Below, in pieces: positions 45,783 to 55,271 of a DNA stretch of 64,000 nucleotides. Position 1 is the first letter of the stretch; each line of letters opens with the position of its first letter. The translations under genes and the position numbers were made by a program. Below the pieces are notes generated by a model. That model was given only the letters and a program-made list of their open reading frames with translations. It was not told where the DNA came from and made no database searches. Source of the DNA: DASZRZ01 sp963732925 (GTDB lineage Bacteria > Acidobacteriota > Terriglobia > Terriglobales > Acidobacteriaceae); the NCBI GenBank assembly GCA_963732925.1, contig CAVTBJ010000001.1:1-64000 (forward strand). Reading direction: 5' to 3'.

Positions 45783-47558
45783 ATGCGGTTGCGCTCGCGC
45801 ACTCTGATTCTTATTGTCTTCCTATGGGTCCTGTTTCTCTCCGTGGCCTTGCAGGCCGCGGGCCAAGCTTCAGCCAGCCAAACTTCCCCTGTTGCCCCCG
45901 TCACCCGCGACCGCCTGCTGCATCCCGAAAAAGAACCTCAGAACTGGCTTCTAATGGACGGGGACTACGCCTCCACGCGCTACTCCAGGCTTACCCAGAT
46001 CAACCGCAAGGATGTGAAGAGTCTGCACATGGTATGGGCTCTCGCACTCGGGGGCATGCAGGACGTGGGGGTCAACGGCATCGAAAGCGAGGTGAATCCG
46101 CTCATCGACAACGGTTTCATGTACACCACAGACGGCTGGGGAAACCTCTACAAGATCGATGCGCGCGATCCTCACAAGGGAGCCTTTGTTTGGACGACGG
46201 ATCCCGGCGTGGAGCACGAAGGCAATGTCCCGCGTTCGCGTGGCATTGCGCTGTGGGACAACCTGGTAATTGCCAATCTGCCCGACGGCCGCGTGATTGC
46301 TGTTCGCCAGGACAACGGCGAGATTGTGTGGGACCAGCAGGTCGCCAAGAAGGACCAGTACGGCAACGACGAGGAGTTCTACACCGCGCCTATTGTGATT
46401 GACGGGAAGATCCTGGTCCACAACGGCGGCGGGGACAACGGCACACGGGGCTGGGTTGCCGCTCTCGATGTGAAAACCGGCAAGGAGTTGTGGCGCTGGT
46501 ATGTCATTCCCAAGCCCGGCGACCCGGGCAGCGACACCTGGAAAGACGATCACAACGCCTGGAAGACCGGCGGCGGCGGCATCTGGCAGACGGGGTCGTA
46601 TGATCCGGAGACCAACCTCTACATTATCGGCACCGGCAACCCTTACCCGATCTACGATCCCCAGTTTCGCCCCGGGGACAATCTCTACACCGATTCCGTG
46701 GTTGCCCTCGATGTCGATACCGGCAAGCCGGCCTGGTATTTCCAGTACACTCCCAATGATTCCTGGGACTATGACGAAGTGGGCATTCACACGCTGTACG
46801 ACATCACTCTGGACGGACAGAAACACAAAGTTCTGGGCCACTTCGGACGCAACGGATTTTTCTATACGCTCGATCGCACCAATGGCCACTTCCTGAAGTC
46901 GCAGCAGTACGCCACGTATCTGAACTGGACCAAGGGCATCGATCCCAAGACGGGAAAGCCGGTGGATTACGATCCGCATCTCGACGTGCAGATCTATAAC
47001 CCCGAAGCACGCGTCCTGCGGGGAGACAAGAACAAGCGCACCTGTCCCACCTGGCACGGGGGCGTGGGACCGCAGCCTACGGCATTCAATCCGGTGAAGC
47101 ACATCATGTACGGCGTGGGCACCGAGGGCTGCTTCACCTCCAGCGGCGCCGCCGTGGCCTCGCTCGGCAAGGATGGCGGCATCGACACCAAGAAGAGTGA
47201 AAACCGCGTGTTCAGCAGCAATCTTTACTATGGGGCTATCACTGCCTTCGATGTCGTTCATGACAAGGTGATCGCCAAGGTGAACACCGACATCGAAGTT
47301 CGTTCAGGCGCAACCGATACGGCGGGCGGCGTGATGTTCACCGCCTTGCAAGACGGCTGGGTGGTTGCCTACAACGATGAGACTTTACAGGAGCTGTGGA
47401 AGTTCAATGTGGGAACACCACTGAAGGGCTCCCCGGTGACCTATGCCGTTGGAGGGAAACAGTACCTGGCGGTGCAGACCAGCGGGCGGCACGTTCATCC
47501 CAAGAAGTTCGACAACCTGCAGAACTCCAGCTACCTGTTTGTCTTTGGCCTCGACTAG
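45783..47558 (+). CDS. PQQ-dependent alcohol dehydrogenase-like quinoprotein with DYD metal motif
   Basis: A 591-aa periplasmic quinoprotein. A signal peptide (LILIVFLWVLFLSVALQAAG) precedes an eight-bladed propeller related to methanol/ethanol dehydrogenases (NWLLMDGDYASTRYSRLTQIN, GTGNPYPIYDPQFRPGDNLYT). The catalytic Asp329 lies in NDSWDYDEVG; the extra Asp331 gives the D-x-D pattern associated with lanthanide-dependent enzymes such as XoxF. Asn286 matches a metal ligand, but the usual metal Glu is Asp218 (GGGDNG) and the vicinal disulfide cysteines are absent. There is no haem domain. AGGAG precedes the start; a cytochrome c gene is convergent. Confidence 0.9.
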   Translation: MRLRSRTLILIVFLWVLFLSVALQAAGQASASQTSPVAPVTRDRLLHPEKEPQNWLLMDGDYASTRYSRLTQINRKDVKSLHMVWALALGGMQDVGVNGIESEVNPLIDNGFMYTTDGWGNLYKIDARDPHKGAFVWTTDPGVEHEGNVPRSRGIALWDNLVIANLPDGRVIAVRQDNGEIVWDQQVAKKDQYGNDEEFYTAPIVIDGKILVHNGGGDNGTRGWVAALDVKTGKELWRWYVIPKPGDPGSDTWKDDHNAWKTGGGGIWQTGSYDPETNLYIIGTGNPYPIYDPQFRPGDNLYTDSVVALDVDTGKPAWYFQYTPNDSWDYDEVGIHTLYDITLDGQKHKVLGHFGRNGFFYTLDRTNGHFLKSQQYATYLNWTKGIDPKTGKPVDYDPHLDVQIYNPEARVLRGDKNKRTCPTWHGGVGPQPTAFNPVKHIMYGVGTEGCFTSSGAAVASLGKDGGIDTKKSENRVFSSNLYYGAITAFDVVHDKVIAKVNTDIEVRSGATDTAGGVMFTALQDGWVVAYNDETLQELWKFNVGTPLKGSPVTYAVGGKQYLAVQTSGRHVHPKKFDNLQNSSYLFVFGLD

Positions 47559-47580
47559 GGCTGGCGCCCGAGGAACGATC

Positions 47581-48126
47581 TCACTTGGGAAACTCGTTGC
47601 ATACCGCAACATCCGAGCCCCAGTAGTCGATGCACTTGGCGTGGTCCATCGGTCCTTTGCCAATCACTTTGGCAAACAGGAAGTCGACCAGCAGGTTGAT
47701 CTCGCGCAACTGCAGGGTGGAGGCAGGGTCCGGCAGCTGCAGTCCCAGCTGATCTAAATCGGCCTGCGTCTTCCCATAACAACGCCCGTCGCTGTAGGCG
47801 AACTTGTCAAACGCGGGCATGCTTCTGCCGGGACGTCCGCATCGAATGACTTCGATCAGGGCGTCGCGGTTGAGCTTGGTGGTACGCAGGTTGGCACCGT
47901 CGGGCATCTGACTGTCCATCTTGCGGCCGTCCGCCGCCCAGCCATGGCACGCCTGGCAATGCGCCTTCTGCCTGTAGATCCGCATGCCGGCGGCAACGTC
48001 CTCGGTGGAAGCAGCGGGCGCGTTCTGCGCGAACGAGAGCGGAGTGGCGAATAGCACAGCCATCGCCATCCAGACGAGCGGCCGCCGCAAGCGCCTCCGG
48101 GTGAATGGCTCGCGGTTGTGGTCCAT
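47581..48126 (-). CDS. Exported mono-haem cytochrome c
   Basis: A 181-aa exported cytochrome with signal (LVWMAMAVLFATPLSFAQ) and one haem motif, CQACH, in MRIYRQKAHCQACHGWAADG. Four further Cys residues (IRCGRPG, GRCYGKT, AKCIDYWG, AVCNEF) may form disulfides. It is a likely electron acceptor for the convergent PQQ dehydrogenase whose end is 22 bp away. AGGAG supports ATG 48126. Confidence 0.88.
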   Translation of the reverse strand: MDHNREPFTRRRLRRPLVWMAMAVLFATPLSFAQNAPAASTEDVAAGMRIYRQKAHCQACHGWAADGRKMDSQMPDGANLRTTKLNRDALIEVIRCGRPGRSMPAFDKFAYSDGRCYGKTQADLDQLGLQLPDPASTLQLREINLLVDFLFAKVIGKGPMDHAKCIDYWGSDVAVCNEFPK

Positions 48127-48200
48127 GGCATTCTCCTGTTTGTTAAGGCAGGGCATCTCTGTAGCACGCTCCTCCGCTAATTGCACAATTCGTGCCGCGG

Positions 48201-49430
48201 CTACGAACTGGCGCTGGTCACTTGTTCTGCGGTCATGGTCATTCCTCGCCGTTCCCGGAATGCCATGAGCCCGGCAACCCCGACCACCCCCGCAGCCAGA
48301 AAGAAGGGTGTGCCATGACCGAGGCTGGCAAAAACAATGGTTCCACCGACCGGCCCGACGACGCTCATGATGCCGCGAAAGGTCTGCTGCGCGCCCATCA
48401 CCAGACCGAGTTCGCTACGATCCACCCGCTGGCTCACCAGCGATGTGGAAGCCGGGAACAGCAGCGCCGTTCCCACCGGGACGAGGATTAAACATGTGAT
48501 AAAGAGCACCAGGGCGGGACCTGCCGGCAAAATCATGGCCGGGATCGGCATCAATGCCAGTCCCAGCGCGAGGGAGATGGTTCCCGCCTGCATGGTACGC
48601 ACCTCACCAAAACGTGCATTGAACCATCCCACGAGGGAGAAACGCATTAATACGCCCACAACCCCGAAGACCAGAAAGAAGTAGCCAATGGTCTCTTCCG
48701 TGACGGCGTAGGCGTCCTTGAGATACAAGGCCAGAACTCCGACCACGACATTGAGCGCCAGCATGCCCACAACGTAGATCCAGATGATGCGGTGTGCGGA
48801 TTGTCCCGGCCGGCGGATGATCTCCCACAGAGTGCCGGTGATGGATCGGCCGCGAACCATCTGCGAAGCATTCGTGCCCAAAGCCTGCGGCACACGGGAC
48901 TCCGGCAACCACTTCCAGGCGAAGCCAACACTGGCCAGAACCAAGCCGGCCGCGACTAGTCCGGGAACTTCTGTGCCGAAATGCCGCGCCACCGAGCCGA
49001 GCACCGGACCGATGATGACGCCCGTGCTGGTGGCCGCCGATAGCCAGCCCAGGGCCTTGGCACGTTCGTCCGCGGGCATGCGGTCGGCGACATAGGCTTG
49101 CGCAACCCCGGTGGTTCCTCCTCCCATGCCTTGCACCACGCGTGAGGCAAACAGCATCCACAGGCTGTTCGCGTATCCGAAGATGACGTAGGCGACGGCG
49201 GACGCGCTGAGCCCGATGATCAAGGCCGGGCGCCGCCCATAGCGGTCGGAAAACTTGCCCCAGAACGGCGAAGAGACCAGTTGGGCGACGGCGAAGGAGG
49301 CGATCAGCGGTCCCACCATCCACTCCGGGGAATGCAGCCGCAGAGCATAGAAGGCCATCAGCGGGGCCACCAGCATCAGCCCCAGCATGTCCACAAAGCA
49401 GACGGCCATCAGGACGCTCAGTCGCCTCAT
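48201..49430 (-). CDS. Major facilitator superfamily exporter
   Basis: A 409-aa inner-membrane protein with 12 predicted helices. It begins like TetA-type drug:H+ antiporters (FVDMLGLMLVAPLMAFYALRL), has the motif-A loop GKFSDRYGRRPALIIG and ASRVVQGMGGGTTGVAQAYV. It may export a drug or metabolite. It is co-directional with the cytochrome gene, but the substrate is unknown. Confidence 0.9.
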   Translation of the reverse strand: MRRLSVLMAVCFVDMLGLMLVAPLMAFYALRLHSPEWMVGPLIASFAVAQLVSSPFWGKFSDRYGRRPALIIGLSASAVAYVIFGYANSLWMLFASRVVQGMGGGTTGVAQAYVADRMPADERAKALGWLSAATSTGVIIGPVLGSVARHFGTEVPGLVAAGLVLASVGFAWKWLPESRVPQALGTNASQMVRGRSITGTLWEIIRRPGQSAHRIIWIYVVGMLALNVVVGVLALYLKDAYAVTEETIGYFFLVFGVVGVLMRFSLVGWFNARFGEVRTMQAGTISLALGLALMPIPAMILPAGPALVLFITCLILVPVGTALLFPASTSLVSQRVDRSELGLVMGAQQTFRGIMSVVGPVGGTIVFASLGHGTPFFLAAGVVGVAGLMAFRERRGMTMTAEQVTSASS

Positions 49431-49708
49431 TGTGGCCCCACCCTTGCTGGCTCGCCCGTGGACCGGCCTATCATGCTTCCCTTGTAAGACATATGCCCGT
49501 TTTCCCCGGCTGGTGACGTTGACGCTCTGTCCGATACCCTATGGTCCCGGCTAAAAATACACGGGCACGGAACGCCCGATCCGTGCCTTTCGCCCCATTC
49601 GTTTCTTTTGATTTGGATTCTGCAGCGGCCCGCAACCTTTTTTGGACATACTCTGACGCGCGTCAAGGGTAACATTTCCCGGGCCGGAAAGCCGGACCCA
49701 TCAACGCC

Positions 49709-50731
49709 ATGGAATACAAGACAACTGTTGCCGGGCAAGTGTTGGTGGAGTCTGTCCAGCAAAAAGCGGTGGCGCGTGTGCCAACGTCGTGGAGTGATCA
49801 AGGATTCCTTCTGCGCTTTGCGTTAGGAGGTCTTGAATGGCAGAAGCAGATTCCAGCGCGAATTCTGACTACACCCTGGACTCGACTTTCCCTGCAACCG
49901 ATCGCTCCGCCCTGGGATGAAACGCCCAGGGAAATTGCCCTTGTGGTGATTCCGTCCCAGCCGGTGCGGGAAAGCTTGCCCGCACTCTCGCTGGTGTTTG
50001 GGTGCTTCCGATATGTCCTGTCCCAAGAGAACCGGTATGTGCTGAGGTTGGAAGACGGCTTCGAGCAGTACATGGCAAAGTTCGGAGCCAAACAGCGGCA
50101 CAATCTGCGCCGCCAGGCACGGAGGCTGGCCGAATTCTGTCAAGGTGAGCTGCGGAGTGTCGAGTATCGGACTCCGGCGGAGCTCAACCAGTTTCGTGGT
50201 CTGGCAATGCAAATATCAAAAAAATCGCCGATGTACCTCGATGGAGCGGGATTGCCGGAATCAGAGGCAAATTGGAGGCAGGTTTACGATAGCGTCCTGT
50301 GCGGACGCAGTTGCGTTCGCATGTTGTTCCACGCGACCCGTCCGCTTGCCTACGTGATTGCCCTGGGTCAGCGTGAAGCGGATACGCTGATTTTATGGAA
50401 GCTTGGGTATGATCCCGAGTATGCCGCGTGGTCCCCGGGAACGGTCCTGCTGTTGCAGGCGATCGAGAGTCTATTCTCGGACGGCCGGTTTTCCTTGCTG
50501 GATTTCGGTCCGATGGAATTCGATTACAAGCGATGGTTCGCCACGGGTCATCAATTGTGCGCCAACATTCTCTACTTTCGTGCTTCCCTGAAAAATGCCG
50601 GACTGGCGGGGCTGAGCCTCGCAGCCAACCAGGGATCGGAGTTTTTGGGGAAGCTGCTGACCGAACTCGGAGTGAAGAAGCAGGTACGGGCAGCGCTGAG
50701 GTTCGCGCGCCGGGTCGGCGTCCGCTCCTGA
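49709..50731 (+). CDS. GNAT-superfamily (BioF2-like) acetyltransferase domain protein
   Basis: A 340-aa protein. The segment KFGAKQRHNLRRQARRL, followed by a C-terminal YVIALGQREADTLILWKLGYDPEYAAWSPGTVLLLQAIE and LLDFGPMEFDYKRWFATGH, is typical of the BioF2-like/CelD GNAT group, linked to cell-envelope polysaccharide or peptidoglycan modification. The donor and acceptor are unknown. No ribosome-binding site is visible at the ATG. Confidence 0.7.
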   Translation: MEYKTTVAGQVLVESVQQKAVARVPTSWSDQGFLLRFALGGLEWQKQIPARILTTPWTRLSLQPIAPPWDETPREIALVVIPSQPVRESLPALSLVFGCFRYVLSQENRYVLRLEDGFEQYMAKFGAKQRHNLRRQARRLAEFCQGELRSVEYRTPAELNQFRGLAMQISKKSPMYLDGAGLPESEANWRQVYDSVLCGRSCVRMLFHATRPLAYVIALGQREADTLILWKLGYDPEYAAWSPGTVLLLQAIESLFSDGRFSLLDFGPMEFDYKRWFATGHQLCANILYFRASLKNAGLAGLSLAANQGSEFLGKLLTELGVKKQVRAALRFARRVGVRS

Positions 50732-50754
50732 TTCGAGCCCGCGTTCCGCAGGCC

Positions 50755-51774
50755 TTAATAATCCATGGCCGAGAGATTGGCCGTAACCACCCGCTTGGGG
50801 GCCTCTCCCACCTTGACCCGCGCTACTTCCTGGCGGGACTTTGCGTCAATGATGGAGACATCATTGCTGCCAGTATTGCTGACGCAAACATACTTTCCGT
50901 CGGGCGAAAACGCGACCCAGTTGGGACCATCGCCAACCCGTACCTGCCCTGAAACTCTCTTGTTCTTCAGGTCGTAGACGTAAAGGCTGTCGTCCAGCAG
51001 GCTCGTCACCCAGATCTCGGAGCCGTCGGGCGATAGAGCCAGCCCGTGGGTGAGCGTATCGATCGGCTCATACTGGCGCGGCCGGGGCGTGGGATTTTGT
51101 GCGGGAATGGCAACTCGCCGCAGGATTTTCTGCGAGGCAACGTCGACCTGCACGAAGCCGTGGAGATTACTCTCCGCGACATACATGGTTTTGGCGTCTG
51201 AACTGACCACGTAGGGCCGGGGCACACCGCCTACGGGGATATGGGCCACGTAATCCATCTTCTTGAGGTCGATGATGTTAATTTCATTCGATCCCATGGA
51301 ACTGACGAACAGATAGCGATTGCTGCCGGCGTTGAATGCATTGTGCGGTGTCTTTACGGGCAGCACCTTTACCACCTTTTGCCGTGCCACATCGATGATG
51401 TCCACGCCACCCACATCGCGAATGGGGACCGCCACGTAGCGGCCGTCAGGAGTCACGGCACATTGGTTGGGGCGGCCCGTCAGCTTGATGCTGGCCAGGA
51501 TTTTGTCAGTCGCGGTGTCGATGACGCGCAGAGTGTTGTCGGACTCCACGGTGGCGAATAGACGGCGTCCATCCGCCTGAACCGCCAGGCCGTGAATCTT
51601 GTCCGCGATCTTAATGTCGGCGACCGGCTTCAATGATTGCAGATCGATGACGGTAATGTCGTCTCCCGCGCTGTTATCCACATACAACCTGGTATTCTGC
51701 GCAGCCAGCGCAGACGCCATCCACAGTAGAGTGCAGCCCAGGATGCAACTTCCTTGCAGAATGCTTCGTTGCAT
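50755..51774 (-). CDS. Exported YVTN-type beta-propeller protein
   Basis: A 339-aa exported protein with a signal peptide (LGCTLLWMASALAA) and a seven-bladed propeller of YVTN/surface-layer type repeats (VDNSAGDDITVIDLQSLK, VTPDGRYVAVPIRDVGGVDI, FSPDGKYVCVSNTGSNDVSI). Such proteins bind metals or ligands or accompany quinoproteins, and no enzyme activity is assigned. ATG 51774 with GGGGGAG upstream is chosen. Confidence 0.85.
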   Translation of the reverse strand: MQRSILQGSCILGCTLLWMASALAAQNTRLYVDNSAGDDITVIDLQSLKPVADIKIADKIHGLAVQADGRRLFATVESDNTLRVIDTATDKILASIKLTGRPNQCAVTPDGRYVAVPIRDVGGVDIIDVARQKVVKVLPVKTPHNAFNAGSNRYLFVSSMGSNEINIIDLKKMDYVAHIPVGGVPRPYVVSSDAKTMYVAESNLHGFVQVDVASQKILRRVAIPAQNPTPRPRQYEPIDTLTHGLALSPDGSEIWVTSLLDDSLYVYDLKNKRVSGQVRVGDGPNWVAFSPDGKYVCVSNTGSNDVSIIDAKSRQEVARVKVGEAPKRVVTANLSAMDY

Positions 51775-51860
51775 GGCTCCCCCTTCGTTTCTGGCGAAGT
51801 ACTGTAGCGCATCGGGGGTCAAGTTTCGAGTTTTCCGTTGCAAGTTGCGGCGGGGGGATC

Positions 51861-52967
51861 TCAGCCGCGAACTTCCGCCGTGAGCTGTTGCTCCAGACAG
51901 CGCCGCACACGGCCGGTAATTTCCGCGGTACCTGCGTTTCCGCCGTTTTCGATGGGAAGCAGGTCGCCGTTGAGGAAGGCCGCGTCCACGGCCTGGCGGA
52001 GGGATTGGCCTGCTTTGGTTGCGGCTTCGGCCGAGTGCCGTTCGCCAAGCCATTCCAGCATCATGGCCGCGGAAAGGAACATGGCAGTGGGGTTGGCGAG
52101 ACCACGTCCGGCGATATCGGGAGCGGTGCCGTGGCAGGGCTGAAAGACTGCGTGCTTGTCGCCGATATCCGCGGAGGGCGCCATGCCCATGCCGCCGATC
52201 AGGCCAGCACCGACGTCGGAGAGAATGTCGCCAAACATATTCTCGGTGACGAGAACGTCGAACTGCCAGGGAGAACGCAGCATGCGCAGCCCGGTGGCGT
52301 CGACATATGCGTAGTCGGTTTCGATCTCGGGATAGCTGGCGGCGATTTCCTGAAAAATACCACGAAAGAATGCCATCGAGGGCAGGACGTTGGCCTTATC
52401 CACGCAGGTGAGGCGTCCAGGGTATCCGCGCTGACGGCGGCTGCGCGCCAGCTTGAAGGCAAAATGGAAGAGGCGCTCGCAGGTGGCGCGGGTGATGCGC
52501 ATGGTATCCAGAACAGCGTCCTTGCCTTCGCGCTGGCTTGCGCGGCGCGCGGAGAAGAGCCCTTCCGTGGATTCGCGTACCAATACGAAGTCAATTTGCC
52601 GAGCGCGCGGGTCTCCAAGCGGAATGGCCGAGCCGGGGATCACGCGCACGGGCCGGACTCCGGCATAGAGTCCGAGGTGCTCGCGAAGATCGATCTGGGG
52701 CACAATTTCCGTGCCGTCGGGATAGCGCACCTCCGGCAGGCCCATGGCGCCCAGGAGGATGGCATCGGCGGCTTCTACAGCGCGCAGCACGCTCCGGGGA
52801 AGCGCCTCACCGGTCTTGAGATACACTTTGGCGCCCGCGTCCTGGTGATCGAGGCGGAGAGAAACGGCGTGAGCGCGCGTGACCGTCTCCAGCAGAGATA
52901 AACAAGGCTCCATTACTTCCTGGCCGATTCCGTCTCCAGGCAGAACGGCGATCCGAAACTCAGGCAT
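51861..52967 (-). CDS. Isocitrate/isopropylmalate dehydrogenase family protein
   Basis: A 368-aa NAD(P)-dependent decarboxylating dehydrogenase. Motifs are VLPGDGIGQEVM, LVRESTEGLFSARR (substrate Arg residues), VDKANVLPSMAFFRGIF (catalytic Lys), the metal region TENMFGDILSDVGAGLIGGMG and CHGTAPDIAGRGLANPTA. It may be LeuB, tartrate dehydrogenase or another 2-hydroxyacid enzyme; no other leucine genes are near. GGGAGAAA supports the start. Confidence 0.88.
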   Translation of the reverse strand: MPEFRIAVLPGDGIGQEVMEPCLSLLETVTRAHAVSLRLDHQDAGAKVYLKTGEALPRSVLRAVEAADAILLGAMGLPEVRYPDGTEIVPQIDLREHLGLYAGVRPVRVIPGSAIPLGDPRARQIDFVLVRESTEGLFSARRASQREGKDAVLDTMRITRATCERLFHFAFKLARSRRQRGYPGRLTCVDKANVLPSMAFFRGIFQEIAASYPEIETDYAYVDATGLRMLRSPWQFDVLVTENMFGDILSDVGAGLIGGMGMAPSADIGDKHAVFQPCHGTAPDIAGRGLANPTAMFLSAAMMLEWLGERHSAEAATKAGQSLRQAVDAAFLNGDLLPIENGGNAGTAEITGRVRRCLEQQLTAEVRG

Positions 52968-53226
52968 GGTTTTTCTCCCGCGGAGCTTGATGGCTGCGAC
53001 AAGGGGCGCGCTTATCGTAAAGGCGGCTGGAATGCGGTGTCAAAAACTCAGGGGCGGAAGCTCGTCAGCCCGGGAATCCCCAGTCGTTTAAAAATTGTTC
53101 TTTTCCTGTTGCGGGGTCAGTGATAAAGATTCTCGCTCGCCTCTTGTGCCGGGAAAGGCCAAAGCGTGCCGCCACGGGCGCCCCTGTGGACCCAGCATGG
53201 GGCCCGCCACGGCGAAGGATGACAGT

Positions 53227-55245
53227 ATGAATCTTGCACCGGGACTGAACTCTTGTCTCCCTCGATCACATCCGAGGTCGCCTGTCTCTGTCTCACGGGG
53301 GCTAGGAATTTTCCTGCTGGCCTTGCTCTTGTGCTGGCTGCCCGCCGCGGCGCAGTCCGGAGCGCAGGACGGGGAGTGGCATTACTACGGTGGAGACAGC
53401 GGAAGCACGCGCTACTCGGTCCTCGACCAGATCAATGCGGGTAATGTGAAGGAACTGAAGGTTGCCTGGCGGTGGAAGACAGACAACTTCGGTCCCAATC
53501 CGGAATTCTGGTACGAAGCTACTCCGCTAATGGTGGATGGCGTGCTCTATACGACCGCAGGCTATCGCCGGTCAGTGGTTGCCATTGACGCTGCCACGGG
53601 CGAGACCTTGTGGATGTACCGGCCGAACGATGGTGAGAAGCGCTGGGAAAATTCGCCACGCCGGAATTCGGGACGCGGGGTGGCCTATTGGACGGACGGA
53701 AAAGAGAAGAGGATCGTTTATGTCACTCCCGGTTATCACCTGATCTCGCTGAATGCCGAGACCGGACTCCCGGTAGCGAACTTTGGCGACAACGGGGTGG
53801 TTGATCTGAAGCAGGAGCTGGACCGGGATATCGATCCGGTGAGCGCCGCCATCGGAGACAGTTCTCCTCCCATCATTTCGCACAACGTGATTATCGTGGG
53901 CGCGGCGCTGGAGGCCGGAACCGCGCCCAAGTCGATGAAAAACGCACCGGGATACATCCGCGCCTATGACGTGCGCACGGGCAAGCGGCTGTGGATCTTC
54001 CATACCATTGCGCAACCGGGTGAGTTCGGGCACGAAACCTGGGAGGGCGACTCCTGGAGCTACACGGGAAATACAGGCGCGTGGGCGCCGTTCTCCGTGG
54101 ACGAGGAACTGGGCTACGTGTACGTGCCGGTGGAGGACGCAACCGGCGACTACTATGGCGGACACCGCCTGGGGGATAATTTGTTCTCCTCCAGCCTGGT
54201 ATGTCTGGACGTCGCCACCGGCAAGCGCATCTGGCACTACCAGTTGGTGCACCACGATATCTGGGATGACGACCCGCCGGCCGCGCCGATTCTGCTCAAT
54301 GTGACGGTGGACGGCAGGCCGGTGAAGGCCGTGGTCCAGATCACCAAGCAGTCATTCGCCTATGTTTTTGACCGGGTCACGGGAAAGCCGGTGTGGCCGA
54401 TTGTGGAGCGTCCCGTGGAGCAGACGGACGTTCCCGGAGAGAAGACCTCGGCTACGCAGCCGTTCCCCACGCGGCCGGCAGGTTTCGATCAACAGGGACT
54501 CAAGATCGACGACCTGATTGACTTCACCCCGGAGCTGCGTGCGGAGGCGGTGAGGATTGTTTCGCAGTACCGCATCGGCTCGGTGTTTACGCCACCTTCG
54601 CTGAAGGACGATCCCAGCGGCAGGAAGGGGACTATCCAGCTTCCGGGTGCGACTGGAGGACCGGAATGGGAATCGGCCGGGGTGGATCCGGAAACCGGAG
54701 TGCTGTATGTAACCTCGCGGACGTTGCCGCGGTTGCTTGCCCTGGTGAAGAGCCCCGATTCGGACATGAATTACGTAAATACGACCGAGCCGATCCATGG
54801 GCCTCAGGGTCTTCCGCTGACCCGGCCTCCCTGGGGACGGATTACCGCCATTGACCTGAACACGGGGGAGCGCCTGTGGATGGTTCCAAATGGAGAAACT
54901 CCCGACGAGGTGAAGAACAATCCGGCGCTGAAGGGCGTGAAGCTGCCCAAGACAGGCAAACCGGTTCGCGGAGCGGTTCTGGTTACCAAGACACTACTGT
55001 TTGCCGGGGCGGCCGACCGTCTGATTGGAGAACCGATTCTGCAGGCCCTCGACAAGAAAAGCGGCGAGCGCATCGCCGCCCTCGAACTGCCGGGGGTGGT
55101 GACCGGCGCTCCCATGACGTACATGCTCAAGGGAGCACAGTATGTGGTGGTGGCGGTGGGTGCTCCGGGTCACCCGGGCGAGTTGGTGGCATTGACGTTG
55201 CCAGCGGACGCTCGTGAGAAGCGGGTCTCGCAAGATACGAACTGA
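53227..55245 (+). CDS. Membrane-free quinoprotein glucose-dehydrogenase-type enzyme
   Basis: A 672-aa exported PQQ enzyme. A signal (GLGIFLLALLLCWLPAAAQS) is followed by a propeller of the glucose/quinate/shikimate dehydrogenase type, with WHYYGGDSGSTRYSVLDQIN, EDATGDYYGGHRLGDNLFSSS and LVHHDIWDDDPPAAPIL. The N-terminal membrane domain of Gcd is absent. It probably oxidises an aldose, polyol or cyclitol in the periplasm. ATG 53227 is chosen (AAGGA upstream); the frame is open to 53095. It is followed at 26 bp by the aldolase-like gene. Confidence 0.88.
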   Translation: MNLAPGLNSCLPRSHPRSPVSVSRGLGIFLLALLLCWLPAAAQSGAQDGEWHYYGGDSGSTRYSVLDQINAGNVKELKVAWRWKTDNFGPNPEFWYEATPLMVDGVLYTTAGYRRSVVAIDAATGETLWMYRPNDGEKRWENSPRRNSGRGVAYWTDGKEKRIVYVTPGYHLISLNAETGLPVANFGDNGVVDLKQELDRDIDPVSAAIGDSSPPIISHNVIIVGAALEAGTAPKSMKNAPGYIRAYDVRTGKRLWIFHTIAQPGEFGHETWEGDSWSYTGNTGAWAPFSVDEELGYVYVPVEDATGDYYGGHRLGDNLFSSSLVCLDVATGKRIWHYQLVHHDIWDDDPPAAPILLNVTVDGRPVKAVVQITKQSFAYVFDRVTGKPVWPIVERPVEQTDVPGEKTSATQPFPTRPAGFDQQGLKIDDLIDFTPELRAEAVRIVSQYRIGSVFTPPSLKDDPSGRKGTIQLPGATGGPEWESAGVDPETGVLYVTSRTLPRLLALVKSPDSDMNYVNTTEPIHGPQGLPLTRPPWGRITAIDLNTGERLWMVPNGETPDEVKNNPALKGVKLPKTGKPVRGAVLVTKTLLFAGAADRLIGEPILQALDKKSGERIAALELPGVVTGAPMTYMLKGAQYVVVAVGAPGHPGELVALTLPADAREKRVSQDTN

Positions 55246-55271
55246 ATTAGGGAAAGAAGACGGAGACAACT

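Noticed and set aside
45951..47261. A 436-codon minus-strand open frame
   Set aside because: It is antisense to the PQQ dehydrogenase and has no domain of its own.
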